Positions 1-9,412 of a stretch of DNA of 64,000 nt are shown here, piece after piece. The translations under genes and the position numbers were made by a program. How positions within the stretch are numbered: position 1 is the first letter of the stretch; each line of letters starts with the position of its first letter. The notes beneath the pieces are model-generated. The model searched no databases, was not told where the DNA came from, and saw nothing but the letters and a program-made list of their open reading frames with translations. Location: positions 95,574 to 159,573 of the forward strand of contig NZ_LZHZ01000032.1 in assembly GCF_001667505.1 (NCBI RefSeq), read 5' to 3'. The stretch is from Mycobacterium sp. ACS1612. GTDB taxonomy: Bacteria; Actinomycetota; Actinomycetes; Mycobacteriales; Mycobacteriaceae.

Positions 1-783
1 GTGCATGCCGACGACGCGGGCGCCGCCGTGGAAGCGGCGCTGTCGGTCGGGAGTCCGAGCCGCATCCAGATCACCTCACTGTCGGTCGGTTCCACCGCGC
101 GGTCTGCCGGTGGGTGGAGCCGCGAACGTGCGGTGCTCGCGGTCGTCGACGGCGACGGCGCCGCGGATCTGTTCTCAGGCGAGGGCGCGCACGTGCTGCG
201 GCAGGAACCCGACGCGCCGGTGAGGGCCAAGCAGCTGCTGCACGCGCTGGTCAACACCGGCGCCGCGCAGATCATGGTGCTGCCCAATGGGTACGTCGCC
301 GCCGAAGAACTCGTCGCGGGATGCACCGCGGCGATCGGCTGGGGCATCGACGTCGTCCCGGTGCCCGCCGGGTCGATGGTGCAGGGGCTGGCCGCGCTCG
401 CGGTGCACGACGCCGAGCGGCAGGCCGTCGACGACGGCTACACCATGGCGCGCGCCGCCGCGGGCGCCCGGCACGGTTCGGTGCGGGTGGCCACCGAGGA
501 GGCGCTGACGTGGGCGGGCACCTGTAAACCGGGCGATGGGTTGGCCATCGCGGGCGACGAGGTGCTGATCGTCGGCGCCGATATCACCGAGGCCGCCGCA
601 GGCCTGATCGACCTGCTGCTGGCGTCGGGCGGCGAACTGGTGACCGTGCTGACGGGCGTGGGCGTCGACGGCAGTGTCGGCGATGCGCTGCAGCAGCACG
701 CGCACCGCAGGCATCCGGGCACCGAACTGGTCGCCTATCACACGGACCACCGCGGCGACGCGTTGCTGATCGGGGTGGAGTAG
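1..783 (+). CDS. DAK2/FakA-like protein, C-terminal part (partial)
   Basis: The reading frame is open from the first base, so only the C-terminal 260 residues or so of a larger protein are visible. Its place directly before recG matches Rv2974c of M. tuberculosis, a DAK2/DegV-type protein of roughly 470 residues related to the fatty acid kinase subunit FakA. The visible part corresponds to the alpha/beta C-terminal region. The glycine-rich ATP-binding DAK2 domain would lie upstream of the window, so kinase activity cannot be judged here. Two bases separate its TAG stop from the recG start, so the two are probably cotranscribed. The family call rests on synteny and overall resemblance; substrate and partner are not visible. 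Confidence 0.75.
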   Translation: MHADDAGAAVEAALSVGSPSRIQITSLSVGSTARSAGGWSRERAVLAVVDGDGAADLFSGEGAHVLRQEPDAPVRAKQLLHALVNTGAAQIMVLPNGYVAAEELVAGCTAAIGWGIDVVPVPAGSMVQGLAALAVHDAERQAVDDGYTMARAAAGARHGSVRVATEEALTWAGTCKPGDGLAIAGDEVLIVGADITEAAAGLIDLLLASGGELVTVLTGVGVDGSVGDALQQHAHRRHPGTELVAYHTDHRGDALLIGVE

Positions 784-785
784 CC

Positions 786-2999
786 GTGGCCACGCTGACT
801 GATCGGCTGGAGTATGTCCTCGGCAAGAAGGCCGCAGGACCGCTGGAAGAGCATTTTGGCATCCGCACGGTCAACGATCTGCTGCGGCATTACCCGCGCA
901 AGTACAGCGACGGGTTGACGGTGCTCGACGAGTTCGAGGAACTCGAAGAGGGTGACCACGTCACGTTCGTCGACGTCATCACCAAGGCCGAGGTCAAGTG
1001 GACCAACCGCACGCCCAAGCGGGAGTACCTCGTCGTGACAATCGGTGACCGGCGCCCCAAAGTGACAGCGACATTCTTCAACGCCAGATTCCTCAAGAAA
1101 CAACTCGTCAAGGACACCCGGCTGATGCTCTCCGGCGAAGTCGGGTACTTCAAGGGCACACTGCAGCTCACGCATCCGGCGTTCTACGTTCTCGAATCAC
1201 CCACTGGCGGCAGGAGTATCGGCACCAAGTCGCTGCGGACCATCGCCGACGCATCGGGTGCCAGCGGCGACGACGTGCTGTCGGTGTTCGAGCGGGAGTT
1301 CTTCCCGATCTACCCGGCCAACAGCAAGGTTCAGAGCTGGGACATCTACGCGTGCGTGCGACAGGTGCTCGCCGTGCTCGACCCCATCGACGAGCCGCTG
1401 CCGAAATCCATTCTGCAGCAACGGAATCTGATATCAGAAGACGAGGCGTTGCGCGCCATCCACACTGCGGAGAACGCCTTGGAGCGCGAGCGCGCCGAAG
1501 CGCGACTGACCTTCGACGAAGCGGTCGGGTTGCAGTGGGCTTTGGTGGAACGGCGGCACGGTGAACTGGGCGAAACCGGTCCCGTCGCCGACCCTGTCAG
1601 CGACGGACTGCTCAGCGCGATGCGTGAGCGGATGCCGTTCGAATTGACGCAGGGCCAAACCGAAGTGCTCGAGGTGCTGTCGGCGGAAATGTCGGCCAAC
1701 CGACCGATGAACCGCATGCTGCAGGGGGAGGTCGGTTCGGGCAAGACCATCGTGTCTGTGCTCGCCATGCTGCAGATGGTCGACGCGGGATACCAGTGCG
1801 CGCTGTTGGCGCCGACGGAAGTCCTTGCCGCTCAACATGCCCGGTCGATCCGCGACGTGCTCGGCCCGTTGGCGATGGCCGGCCAGTTGGGTGGTGCCGA
1901 CCGCGCCACCCGCGTCGCGCTGTTGACCGGGTCGATGTCGGCGCCGCAGAAGCGGGCAGTCCGCGACGAGATCGCGGCGGGGGAGGCCGGCATCGTGATC
2001 GGGACGCACGCGCTCCTGCAGGAGGCGGTGGAGTTCCAGCGGTTGGGCATGGTGGTCGTCGACGAGCAGCACCGGTTCGGGGTGGAGCAACGGGATCGGT
2101 TGCGCGCCAAGGCTCCCGAGGGTTTGACGCCGCACCTGCTGGTGATGACAGCGACGCCGATTCCACGCACCGTTGCGTTGACCTACTTCGGTGATCTCGA
2201 AACGTCGACATTGCGTGAGTTGCCGCGCGGACGCCAGCCGATCGCGACCAACGCCATCTTCGTCAGGGAGAAGCCCGCGTGGCTGGAACGGGCGTGGCAG
2301 CGGGTCATCGAAGAAGTGCGCGCGGGTCGGCAGGCCTACGTGGTGGCATCGCGTATCGACGACAGCGACAAGCCCGCGAAGAACGAGCAGGGGCCGCCCG
2401 CCACCACGGTGGTCAAGTTGTTCGACCAACTGCGTCATGGCCAACTGTCCGGACTTCGCCTCGGCTTGATGCACGGCCGACTGCCCAGCGACGAGAAGGA
2501 CGCCGTGATGGCAGACTTCCGGGCAGGCAACATCGATGTGCTGGTCTGCACCACCGTCATCGAAGTGGGCGTGGATGTGCCGAACGCGACGGTGATGGTG
2601 GTCGTCGACGCCGACCGGTTCGGCATCAGCCAACTGCACCAGCTTCGTGGCCGGATCGGCCGCGGCCAGCATCCGAGCCTGTGCCTGTTGGCCACCCAGC
2701 TGCCGGAAGGGTCGAAAGCCGGGGCCCGGCTGAAGGCGGTGGCGGGCACGTTGGACGGCTTCAAGCTCGCCGACCTCGACCTCGAGGAACGTCAGGAAGG
2801 AGATGTGTTGGGCTACAGCCAGTCCGGGCGGCCCATCACGCTGCGATTCCTGTCGCTGTCCAAGCATCTGGAGATCATTCTCGCCGCGCGCGAGTTCTGC
2901 TTGCAGTTCTACGAACAACAGCCGGCGCATCGTGGGATGGCGGTGCTGGCAGCGCCGTTCACCAACGCCGACCGGGTCGAGTTCCTGGACAAGACGTGA
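786..2999 (+). CDS. recG: ATP-dependent DNA helicase RecG
   Basis: A 737-residue superfamily 2 helicase that remodels stalled replication forks and Holliday junctions. The N-terminal wedge/OB-fold part is followed by a Walker A motif GEVGSGKT at residues 314-321 and the Walker B box DEQH at 426-429. Helicase motif III (TATPIPRT) and a C-terminal helicase domain with QLRGRIGRG follow. The length is normal for mycobacterial RecG. The GTG start lies two bases after the preceding gene, and the TGA stop overlaps the GTG of the next gene as GTGA, so translation of the two is probably coupled. Confidence 0.97.
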   Translation: MATLTDRLEYVLGKKAAGPLEEHFGIRTVNDLLRHYPRKYSDGLTVLDEFEELEEGDHVTFVDVITKAEVKWTNRTPKREYLVVTIGDRRPKVTATFFNARFLKKQLVKDTRLMLSGEVGYFKGTLQLTHPAFYVLESPTGGRSIGTKSLRTIADASGASGDDVLSVFEREFFPIYPANSKVQSWDIYACVRQVLAVLDPIDEPLPKSILQQRNLISEDEALRAIHTAENALERERAEARLTFDEAVGLQWALVERRHGELGETGPVADPVSDGLLSAMRERMPFELTQGQTEVLEVLSAEMSANRPMNRMLQGEVGSGKTIVSVLAMLQMVDAGYQCALLAPTEVLAAQHARSIRDVLGPLAMAGQLGGADRATRVALLTGSMSAPQKRAVRDEIAAGEAGIVIGTHALLQEAVEFQRLGMVVVDEQHRFGVEQRDRLRAKAPEGLTPHLLVMTATPIPRTVALTYFGDLETSTLRELPRGRQPIATNAIFVREKPAWLERAWQRVIEEVRAGRQAYVVASRIDDSDKPAKNEQGPPATTVVKLFDQLRHGQLSGLRLGLMHGRLPSDEKDAVMADFRAGNIDVLVCTTVIEVGVDVPNATVMVVVDADRFGISQLHQLRGRIGRGQHPSLCLLATQLPEGSKAGARLKAVAGTLDGFKLADLDLEERQEGDVLGYSQSGRPITLRFLSLSKHLEIILAAREFCLQFYEQQPAHRGMAVLAAPFTNADRVEFLDKT

Positions 3000-3700
3000 G
3001 CCGGGGCAGGCTGGTCTGGCTGGCGCTCGTCGTCGCGTTGGCGGTGGTGGTCGCCGTCCAGACGGTGACGGCCACCGACCGGAGCCCGTTCGTCGCCGAG
3101 GCCGACATCCCCACCGTGGCACCGGGTGTCGACGTGCTTGCCGGCATCCTGGTCGTGCCGATACGGATCCGCAGCCACGACTACCGTCGCGACGCGTTCG
3201 GCGACTCCTGGACCGACGACAATCCCGCACCCGGCGGGCACAACGGCTGTGACACCCGCAACGACATCCTCGACCGCGATCTGATCGACAAGACGTACGT
3301 GTCGATCAAGCGGTGCCCCACCGCGGTCGCCACCGGCACGCTGCACGACCCGTACACCAGCGACACCATTGCGTTCACGCGTGGCGCGCAGGTCGGCGCG
3401 GCGGTGCAGATCGACCACATCGTCCCGTTGGCGTTGGCGTGGGACCTCGGCGCCCGCACCTGGACCCCGGACGTGCGGTTGCGCTTCGCCAACGATCCCG
3501 CGAATCTGCTTGCCGTCGAAGGGCAGACCAACCAGGACAAGGGCGACAAAGAACCGGCGGTGTGGATGCCGCCGAACATCGCGTTTCGTTGCCAGTACGC
3601 GATGCAGTTCATCGCGGTGTTGCGCGGCTACGCACTGCCGATCGATGCGCCGTCGGCGCAGGCGCTGCGGGCGGCCGCGGACACCTGCCCCAAGGGCTGA
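2996..3700 (+). CDS. Secreted or membrane-anchored HNH endonuclease-like protein (Rv2972c-like)
   Basis: A 234-residue protein with a hydrophobic N-terminal segment at about residues 5-25, suggesting a signal peptide or anchor. The rest is an HNH/DUF1524-type (GmrSD C-terminal) nuclease fold. DHIVPL at 140-145 carries the His of the beta-beta-alpha metal site, and FANDPANLLAV plus NQDKGD (179-184) give the remaining conserved Asn and Lys residues. Cysteines near 85, 107 and 199 could form disulfides in an exported protein. The start is the GTG overlapping the recG stop, giving a length close to Rv2972c. Nuclease activity is inferred from the motif; its substrate and why it pairs with recG are unknown. 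Confidence 0.82.
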   Translation: MSRGRLVWLALVVALAVVVAVQTVTATDRSPFVAEADIPTVAPGVDVLAGILVVPIRIRSHDYRRDAFGDSWTDDNPAPGGHNGCDTRNDILDRDLIDKTYVSIKRCPTAVATGTLHDPYTSDTIAFTRGAQVGAAVQIDHIVPLALAWDLGARTWTPDVRLRFANDPANLLAVEGQTNQDKGDKEPAVWMPPNIAFRCQYAMQFIAVLRGYALPIDAPSAQALRAAADTCPKG

Positions 3701-3728
3701 GTTCCGTCTGCTCGCCGGGGGCCAACGA

Positions 3729-4649
3729 CTACGGCACCTTGGGTTTGACCTCCTCGATCACCCACTGCAGGTAGTCCAGGTAGGCGTCGACGTCGGGCAC
3801 CGGCGGAATCGGCACACCGGTGATCGTGACACCCAACTCGGAGAAGTAGCCGAGTTGGTCGATGATCTCGTCGACGCTCATGCCCGGCCGCTGGGTGGGG
3901 TCGTCGACGACCACGTGACCCTCACCGATCTGCGAGACGCCGAGGCCGTACAGCACCTCGAACGGCCTGCCGTCATAGCCGGGTTGCGACTTGATGAAGT
4001 CGAGCTTCGCGGGAATCTCGGCGGGCGGCGTCAGCCACGGGAACCACCCCGACGCATACTTGGCCGCTCGTTTCAGCATCGGCTCGGCGTCACCGCCGAT
4101 CCAGATCGGCACATGCGGCTTCTGAATCGGCTTCGGTTCGAACGTCACGTCCTTGAAAGAGACGTACCTGCCGTCGAATTCCGGGGTATCGCTGGTCCAC
4201 AACTCGACGATCGCGGCGAGGTACTCGTCGGCCATCCGGCCTCGCTCGTGAAACGGCACGCCCAGGACCTTGAATTCCTCGGCGTCCCAACCCACCCCGA
4301 ACGTGACACCGATTCGACCGTTGCTCATCCAGTCGGCGGTGGAGATGGCCTTGGCCATCACCACCGGGTGCTGCACCGGCAACAGTGTGACGCTGGAGAC
4401 GAGCCGAATCCGTTGCGTCGCACCGGCCAGGAACGCCTGCGCGACGGTGGAGTGGAAGTAGTGCGGGCCGGACAGGTCGACGTGTGAGTTCGACACCACG
4501 AAGTGTTCCGGGATCGGGATCATGTCGAATCCGAGTTCCTCCGCGCGCCTTGCGACCCTGATCTGATCGGCGCCTGTGACGTCGGCCTCGAAGGGTTGCG
4601 ACAGCGCCATGACACGGGCGGTGTTGGGCATCGTCAAAGAAAACTTCAT
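3729..4649 (-). CDS. LLM-class F420-dependent oxidoreductase
   Basis: A 306-residue luciferase-like (TIM-barrel) flavin or F420-dependent oxidoreductase, probably of the TIGR03619 group common in mycobacteria. Typical segments are visible: an N-terminal beta strand followed by SFEADVT-like text, TPPAEIPAKLDF in the second half, and the family pattern GRIGVTFGVGWDAEEF that shapes the cofactor pocket. The ATG start lies inside the stop of the upstream gene (ATGA overlap), so the two genes form a translationally coupled operon on the minus strand. Substrate cannot be told; the pairing with an SDR-like epimerase suggests redox modification of a shared substrate. There is no M. tuberculosis counterpart at this site as far as I recall. 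Confidence 0.88.
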   Translation of the reverse strand: MKFSLTMPNTARVMALSQPFEADVTGADQIRVARRAEELGFDMIPIPEHFVVSNSHVDLSGPHYFHSTVAQAFLAGATQRIRLVSSVTLLPVQHPVVMAKAISTADWMSNGRIGVTFGVGWDAEEFKVLGVPFHERGRMADEYLAAIVELWTSDTPEFDGRYVSFKDVTFEPKPIQKPHVPIWIGGDAEPMLKRAAKYASGWFPWLTPPAEIPAKLDFIKSQPGYDGRPFEVLYGLGVSQIGEGHVVVDDPTQRPGMSVDEIIDQLGYFSELGVTITGVPIPPVPDVDAYLDYLQWVIEEVKPKVP

Positions 4650-5704
4650 GGCGCACTGTGCCTTTCGATAGACGACACCTCGACAGCCAATCGGCCTGCC
4701 TTCTTGCGGGGGAGGTGTCCGGCCTCGGCCATCCAGCGGATGGTGTCGGTGAACGTGTCGTCGACACAGCGGAACCGCAGGCCCGACGCCGCCAGGAAGC
4801 GGCTGGAATCCGCAGGCGGCCACTGCGTGTTGATGGCCATCGCTTCGGCGGAGATCTGAGTGTCGAAGGGCACCAACGTTTTCACCCCATCCGCGGCTAC
4901 GCCGACCGCGCGCAGCACCCGCGGAGAAACGCGGGGACTGAACAGCCGCCTGCCCAGCACCGCCTCGAGGCGCCGCCGCAGATCGTCCCACGGATGGAAG
5001 TGGCCGCCGACGATATAGCGCGCGTCCTGGAAATCGGCCGCCGGCGGATGTTCCAGCAGCCACACGTGCGCCTCGGCGAGGTCGCGCACATCGACACACT
5101 GAAAGCCGGTGGTACTGCGCGGCAGCGCCTTTCCGACGCACATCGCCAACGCCCGGTTGGCCGCGCTCAGTTTGGGATCGTGAGGGCCGATGACGGCCGT
5201 CGGATAGGTGATCTGCAGCGGCGTGCCGCGGCGCTGGAATCCGCGGGCGACCACTTCGCTGTCACGCTTCGACCGTGCATAGGGATCACACACGTCGGCC
5301 AGCGGAGTGTCCTCATCGACGCGCGGTGCCCCGGGATGGAAGAACACCATGACGCTGGAGACGTAGACGACATTGCGGATGCCAGCTTCGCAGGCCGCGC
5401 TGAGCACCGCCGTGGTCCCGCCGACGTTGGTCTCGTACATCTCGCGCGCCCTGCGGGGGTCGACGGACACCGTTGCGGCGGTGTGCAAGACGGCGTCGCA
5501 ACCGGTCATCGCGCGGGTCAGCGCGGCGGTGTCACCGAGACCGACGGTGACGCACCGCTCGATATGACGCCCGCGCGCATCGAACCAGGCGCGCGCGGCC
5601 TCCTCGTCGCGGACCAACAACCGCAATTCGTGGCCCGCCGCGACCAGCGCCAGCGCGCTGTGGGCGCCCACGAAACCCGTCGCTCCGGTGCAGAAGACCT
5701 TCAT
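4646..5704 (-). CDS. NAD(P)-dependent epimerase/dehydratase (extended SDR)
   Basis: A 352-residue extended short-chain dehydrogenase with an N-terminal Rossmann motif TGATGFVG at residues 6-13 and an active-site YxxxK in DPYARSK. The overall pattern resembles 3-beta-hydroxysteroid dehydrogenase/isomerase and dihydroflavonol reductase relatives, with long C-terminal substrate loops. It lies upstream of the F420-type oxidoreductase gene and overlaps it by four bases. The short 110-base gap before it separates it from an aldo/keto reductase gene on the same strand. Steroid or lipid-like substrates are typical for the family in mycobacteria, but the substrate here is not identifiable. Confidence 0.86.
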   Translation of the reverse strand: MKVFCTGATGFVGAHSALALVAAGHELRLLVRDEEAARAWFDARGRHIERCVTVGLGDTAALTRAMTGCDAVLHTAATVSVDPRRAREMYETNVGGTTAVLSAACEAGIRNVVYVSSVMVFFHPGAPRVDEDTPLADVCDPYARSKRDSEVVARGFQRRGTPLQITYPTAVIGPHDPKLSAANRALAMCVGKALPRSTTGFQCVDVRDLAEAHVWLLEHPPAADFQDARYIVGGHFHPWDDLRRRLEAVLGRRLFSPRVSPRVLRAVGVAADGVKTLVPFDTQISAEAMAINTQWPPADSSRFLAASGLRFRCVDDTFTDTIRWMAEAGHLPRKKAGRLAVEVSSIERHSAP

Positions 5705-5814
5705 GCGGTGCCGATCCGTAAAGCTGTTTGGAGTGCCTCCTCAGCAATCGTGATGGCGCGCAGCAGCGCCGAATAGAGTAAGCGCGTACTCGTATTCGGG
5801 GCCGGGAAAACCGG

Positions 5815-6651
5815 TTACGTACCCGTGTAGGTCTCGGGGTCCGGACGGAAGCGGGTGCCGTCGTCGAGGCCGTTGAGCGTGGCCATCTGCTCCTCGGTCA
5901 ATTCGAAGTCGAACACGTCGAGGTTCGACTTGATGCGCTCCGGGTTCGACGAGCGGGGAATGACCACGTTGCCGAGCTGGATGCTCCAGCGGATCAACAC
6001 CTGTGCCGGAGTCTTGCCGTGGGCTTCCGCGACGCCGGCGATGGTCGGGTTGTCCAGCAGCTTGCCGACGCCCAGCGGACCGTAGGCCTCGGTCACGACG
6101 CCGTGTTCGGCGTTGATCCTGCGCAGCTCCGCCTGGTTGAGCAGCGGGTGCAATTCGATCTGGTTGACCGCCGGGGTGAAGAAGGACAGGTCGATGACGT
6201 TGGACAGGTGCTCTTCGTGGAAGTTGGCCACGCCGATCGACCGGACGTCGCCGTCCTCCCTGCACTTCATCATGCCGCCCCAGCTGTCGATGTACTTGCC
6301 CTGCTCGCCTGCCGGCCAATGGATCAGGTAGAGGTCGACGTAGTCCAGGCCGAGCCGCTCGAGGCTGGCCTTGAGCGCGTCCTGCGACGACTGGAAGCCC
6401 AGATCCGTGGTGGCCAATTTGGTGGTGACGAACACTTCCTCACGCGGCACGCCCGAGGAGGCGATGGCCCGGCCGACGGCTTCCTCGTTGCCGTAGGCCG
6501 CCGCGGTGTCGATGAGTCGGTAGCCGGCTTCCAACGCCGCCGTCACCGCCTGCTGGGTCTCGGACTCGGACAATTCACCGACCCCGAGGCCGATCACCGG
6601 GATCGTGTTGTCGTCGTTGAGCGTGACGGTGGGAATCGCAGCCGGCGTCAT
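5815..6651 (-). CDS. Aldo/keto reductase, AKR5 type (copy 1)
   Basis: A 278-residue NADPH-dependent aldo/keto reductase. The catalytic tetrad is intact: Asp48, Tyr53, Lys78 (VTTK) and His111 (LIHWP). The C-terminal cofactor segment includes [13 protein letters not shown], which binds the NADPH phosphate. It follows a close paralogue on the same strand with a five-base gap, so the pair is probably one transcript. M. tuberculosis has a single member here (Rv2971); fast-growing mycobacteria are known to carry two. Physiological substrates are likely dicarbonyls such as methylglyoxal or other small aldehydes, which is inference from the family. Confidence 0.93.
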   Translation of the reverse strand: MTPAAIPTVTLNDDNTIPVIGLGVGELSESETQQAVTAALEAGYRLIDTAAAYGNEEAVGRAIASSGVPREEVFVTTKLATTDLGFQSSQDALKASLERLGLDYVDLYLIHWPAGEQGKYIDSWGGMMKCREDGDVRSIGVANFHEEHLSNVIDLSFFTPAVNQIELHPLLNQAELRRINAEHGVVTEAYGPLGVGKLLDNPTIAGVAEAHGKTPAQVLIRWSIQLGNVVIPRSSNPERIKSNLDVFDFELTEEQMATLNGLDDGTRFRPDPETYTGT

Positions 6652-6656
6652 AACAC

Positions 6657-7487
6657 CTATCCTGTGAAGTTGAACGTCCGTGGATCGGGACCCAGTCGCG
6701 TTCCGTCGCCGAGCGACGAGATGGACGCCATGTCCTGCTCGCTCAGCTCGAAATCGAACACGTCGAAGTTACTCACAATTCGCTCGGGGGTCACCGACTT
6801 CGGGATGACTATATTGCCGAGTTGGATATGCCACCTAATCAGTACCTGGGCTGGCGTTTTGCGGTGGCTGTCGGCGACGCCCGTCACCGTCGGGTTGCTC
6901 AACAGCGATCCCTGCCCGAGCGGGCTCCACGCCTCTGTCGCGATGCCCAGTTGGGCGTGCATCTCACGCAACTCCTGTTGCTGCAGCAGCGGATGCAGTT
7001 CGATCTGGTTGACCGAGGGCACGATTCCGGTGGCGTCGATCAGGATCCGCAGGTGTTCGGGCTCGAAGTTGCTCACCCCGATCGACCGGATGCGGCCCTG
7101 GTCGCGGAGGTGAGCGAAGGCCTTGAAGGTGTCGACGAACGCGTTCTTCGCGGGCATCGGCCAGTGGATCAGGTACAGATCCAGGTAGTCCATTCCGAGA
7201 CGTTCCATGCTGGCGTCGAACGCAGCAAGCGTGCTGTCGTAGCCCTGGTCGGCGTTCCAGAGCTTGGTGGTGACGAAGACGTCTTCTCGCGGCAGACCGG
7301 ATGCCACCACCGCCTTACCGACCTCGCGTTCGTTGAAGTAACCTGCGGCCGTGTCCACGTGGCGGTACCCGGCCTCCAGTGCGGTCCTGACGGCACGCTC
7401 CGTTTCTTCCGGCGGCGTCTGCCAGACACCGAGCCCCACCTGAGGCATCGAAGTTCCGTCGTTGAGCGTGATCAAGGGAGCAGCCAT
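6657..7487 (-). CDS. Aldo/keto reductase, AKR5 type (copy 2, Rv2971-like)
   Basis: A 276-residue aldo/keto reductase with Asp45, Tyr50, Lys75 and His108 as the catalytic tetrad and the [13 protein letters not shown] cofactor segment. It is the upstream member of the tandem pair. Its ATG lies within a CATG whose other strand is the ATG of the divergent lipN gene, so neither gene has a private upstream region. No Shine-Dalgarno sequence is visible ahead of this start, which fits a leaderless mRNA or an internal promoter in the lipN coding region. The start matches family N-termini (APLITLNDG...), so I keep it. Confidence 0.93.
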   Translation of the reverse strand: MAAPLITLNDGTSMPQVGLGVWQTPPEETERAVRTALEAGYRHVDTAAGYFNEREVGKAVVASGLPREDVFVTTKLWNADQGYDSTLAAFDASMERLGMDYLDLYLIHWPMPAKNAFVDTFKAFAHLRDQGRIRSIGVSNFEPEHLRILIDATGIVPSVNQIELHPLLQQQELREMHAQLGIATEAWSPLGQGSLLSNPTVTGVADSHRKTPAQVLIRWHIQLGNIVIPKSVTPERIVSNFDVFDFELSEQDMASISSLGDGTRLGPDPRTFNFTG

Positions 7488-8592
7488 GACTCAAAGTCTG
7501 CCAGCACCGGCGGCGGCCCGCGTCGCGGCGCGGCCCGCCAAGCCGCCGATCGTCAACGCGGTCTCCGCCGCCACGTTGCGGGTGCTGCCCCGGATTCCGG
7601 ATGCGGTGAAACGGCTTCTGCTGGGCGGGCGTTCCATCACGATCGATGGCAACACGCTGGACACGACGTTGCAGTTGTTGCTCGCCGGGATGACGGTCGC
7701 GGGCCTGAACTGTCTCATCGCCGACAGGGACGTCGCGGTGGCGAGGGCACAGTTGCGCGTCACCGCCGCAGGCTTCAAGCAGAACATCCCCGTCGCGTCG
7801 GTGACCAATCTCTCGCTTCCGGGGCCGGCCGGCCCGATCGGCGCGCGGCATTACCGGCCCGTCGACGGTGACGGCGAACCGTTGCTGGTCTTCTATCACG
7901 GCGGCGGCCAGGTCATCGGTGACCTCGACGTACACGACGACGTGTGCCGGCTCATCTGCCGCGACGGCAGGCTGCACGTGTTGTCGGTGGATTACCGCCT
8001 CGCGCCCGAGCACAAGGCACCCGCCGGAGCCGACGACGCGTACGCCGCGTTTCGGTGGGCCCTCGACCACGCCGGTGAGTTGGGCGCCGACCCGGGCCGG
8101 GTGGCCGTCGGCGGTGACAGCGCCGGAGGCAACCTCGCCGCCCTGGTGTCGCTGCGGGCGCGCGACGAGGGCGGCCCGCTGCCCGCGTTGCAGTTCCTGC
8201 TGTATCCGGTCACCGATTACAGCGGCCAGACCCGGTCGCAGACGCTGTTCGCCGACGGGTTCTTCCTGACCAAACAGGACATCGACTTCTGCAGGCACCA
8301 GTTCGTGGAAGGCGCCGCCGTCGACGCCACCGATCCGCGGGTGTCTCCGCTGCTCGCCGACGATTTCTCCGGTCTGCCGCCCGCGTTGCTGCTGACCGCG
8401 GGCTTCGACCCGCTGCGTGACGAGGGCAGGCAGTACGCGGACGCGCTGCGTCAGGCCGGTGTGCCGGTCGATTTCCGCGAGTTCGGTTCCCTCATCCACG
8501 CGTTCGCCAATTTCTTCCCGCTGGGCGGGGGCAGCACGGCGGCGATGACCGAAACCGTCTCTGCCCTGCGGGCCCATCTCGCCCGCGCCTGA
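7486..8592 (+). CDS. lipN: Alpha/beta hydrolase of the hormone-sensitive lipase family (LipN)
   Basis: A 368-residue esterase. The oxyanion-hole motif HGGG is at residues 138-141 and the nucleophile elbow GDSAGG places Ser212. The acid and His are expected in DPLRDEG and in the SLIHAF segment. The start chosen is the ATG with AGGGAG seven bases upstream, giving the N-terminus MTQSLPA, similar to M. tuberculosis LipN (MTKSLPG). An earlier in-frame GTG at 7462 would run into the divergent aldo/keto reductase. The family hydrolyses short-chain esters and contributes to lipid turnover; there is no signal peptide. Confidence 0.93.
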   Translation: MTQSLPAPAAARVAARPAKPPIVNAVSAATLRVLPRIPDAVKRLLLGGRSITIDGNTLDTTLQLLLAGMTVAGLNCLIADRDVAVARAQLRVTAAGFKQNIPVASVTNLSLPGPAGPIGARHYRPVDGDGEPLLVFYHGGGQVIGDLDVHDDVCRLICRDGRLHVLSVDYRLAPEHKAPAGADDAYAAFRWALDHAGELGADPGRVAVGGDSAGGNLAALVSLRARDEGGPLPALQFLLYPVTDYSGQTRSQTLFADGFFLTKQDIDFCRHQFVEGAAVDATDPRVSPLLADDFSGLPPALLLTAGFDPLRDEGRQYADALRQAGVPVDFREFGSLIHAFANFFPLGGGSTAAMTETVSALRAHLARA

Positions 8593-8614
8593 AATCCGCG
8601 CTGTACGCCGCCGG

Positions 8615-8620
8615 TACTCT
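8615..8620 (+). promoter_or_regulatory. Candidate -10 hexamer (TACTCT) for a leaderless transcript
   Basis: TACTCT ends six bases before the GTG of the DsbA-like gene. Mycobacterial -10 elements follow TANNNT and transcription starts about seven bases downstream, which would place the mRNA 5' end on the start codon. No Shine-Dalgarno sequence is present. Confidence 0.5.
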
Positions 8621-8626
8621 TGACCC

Positions 8627-9412
8627 GTGGCGACCAAACCCAAGAAACCAGCCAGCTACGACCTGAAGGCGGCCGACCGCAAGCGCAACCTGGCGATCCA
8701 GATCGGGCTGACCTCGATCGTGGTGATCTTCGCCGTCGTGCTGGTGGGTTACATCGTCTTGTCCAACGACAAGAAGCCCGAGTCCGGTGAGACCAAGGCC
8801 GTCCGCGTGGCGTCGAGCAACGTCATCAAGAAGGAAGGCAGCGACGAACCCAAGGTCGTGCTGTCCATGTACGAAGACTTCCTCTGCCCGCACTGCGGCG
8901 TGTTCGAGCAGCAGTTCGGGCCGACGGTGAACAAACTCATCGACACCGGTGCGGTGGCCGCCGACTACTACATGGTCGCGATCCTGGATCGCCAGGGTGA
9001 CGGCTATTCGTCCCGCGCCGCGAACGCCGCCTATTGCGTCGCCGATGAATCCAACGAAGCTTTCCGTCGGTTCCACGCCGCGCTGTTCGCCCAGCAACCC
9101 CAGGAGGGCGCCGCCTCGTATCCGGACAACGCGCGGCTGATCGAGATTGCCCGTCAGGCCGGTGTCACAGGCAAAGTGCCGGACTGCATCAACAAGGGCC
9201 GCTACACCGAGATGGCGCAGGGCCTGGCCCAGGCCGCGGGTATCCAGGCGACGCCGACCATCAAGATCAACGGGCAGGAATACTCGCCGACGACGCCTGA
9301 CGCGCTGGTCGCCAAGGTCAAAGAGATCGTCGGCAACGTGCCCGGTCTCGACGGTCCGGCACCGGCCGCTCCGGCTCCCGCACCAGCACAGGCACCGGCA
9401 CCCGCGCCATGA
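8627..9412 (+). CDS. Membrane-anchored DsbA-like thiol oxidoreductase (Rv2969c-like)
   Basis: A 261-residue protein with a short basic N-terminus, one transmembrane helix at about residues 24-46, and an extracytoplasmic DsbA/thioredoxin fold. The active site CPHC is at 87-90 and a cis-Pro loop (QATPTIKINGQ) follows later. The C-terminal 20 residues are an Ala-Pro-rich tail. The TGA overlaps the ATG of the VKOR gene (ATGA), so oxidant and partner are coupled: VKOR should reoxidise this DsbA-like protein during disulfide formation in secreted proteins. The function is well supported by synteny and motifs. Confidence 0.93.
   Translation: MATKPKKPASYDLKAADRKRNLAIQIGLTSIVVIFAVVLVGYIVLSNDKKPESGETKAVRVASSNVIKKEGSDEPKVVLSMYEDFLCPHCGVFEQQFGPTVNKLIDTGAVAADYYMVAILDRQGDGYSSRAANAAYCVADESNEAFRRFHAALFAQQPQEGAASYPDNARLIEIARQAGVTGKVPDCINKGRYTEMAQGLAQAAGIQATPTIKINGQEYSPTTPDALVAKVKEIVGNVPGLDGPAPAAPAPAPAQAPAPAP

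Noticed and set aside
1434..3230. Long minus-strand frame of 598 residues opposite recG
   Set aside because: It is a GC-rich shadow; its product is His/Arg/Gln-rich low complexity without motifs, while recG is clear on the other strand.
7462..7485. GTG 7462 as the lipN start
   Set aside because: The ATG at 7486 has a good ribosome site and matches the M. tuberculosis N-terminus.
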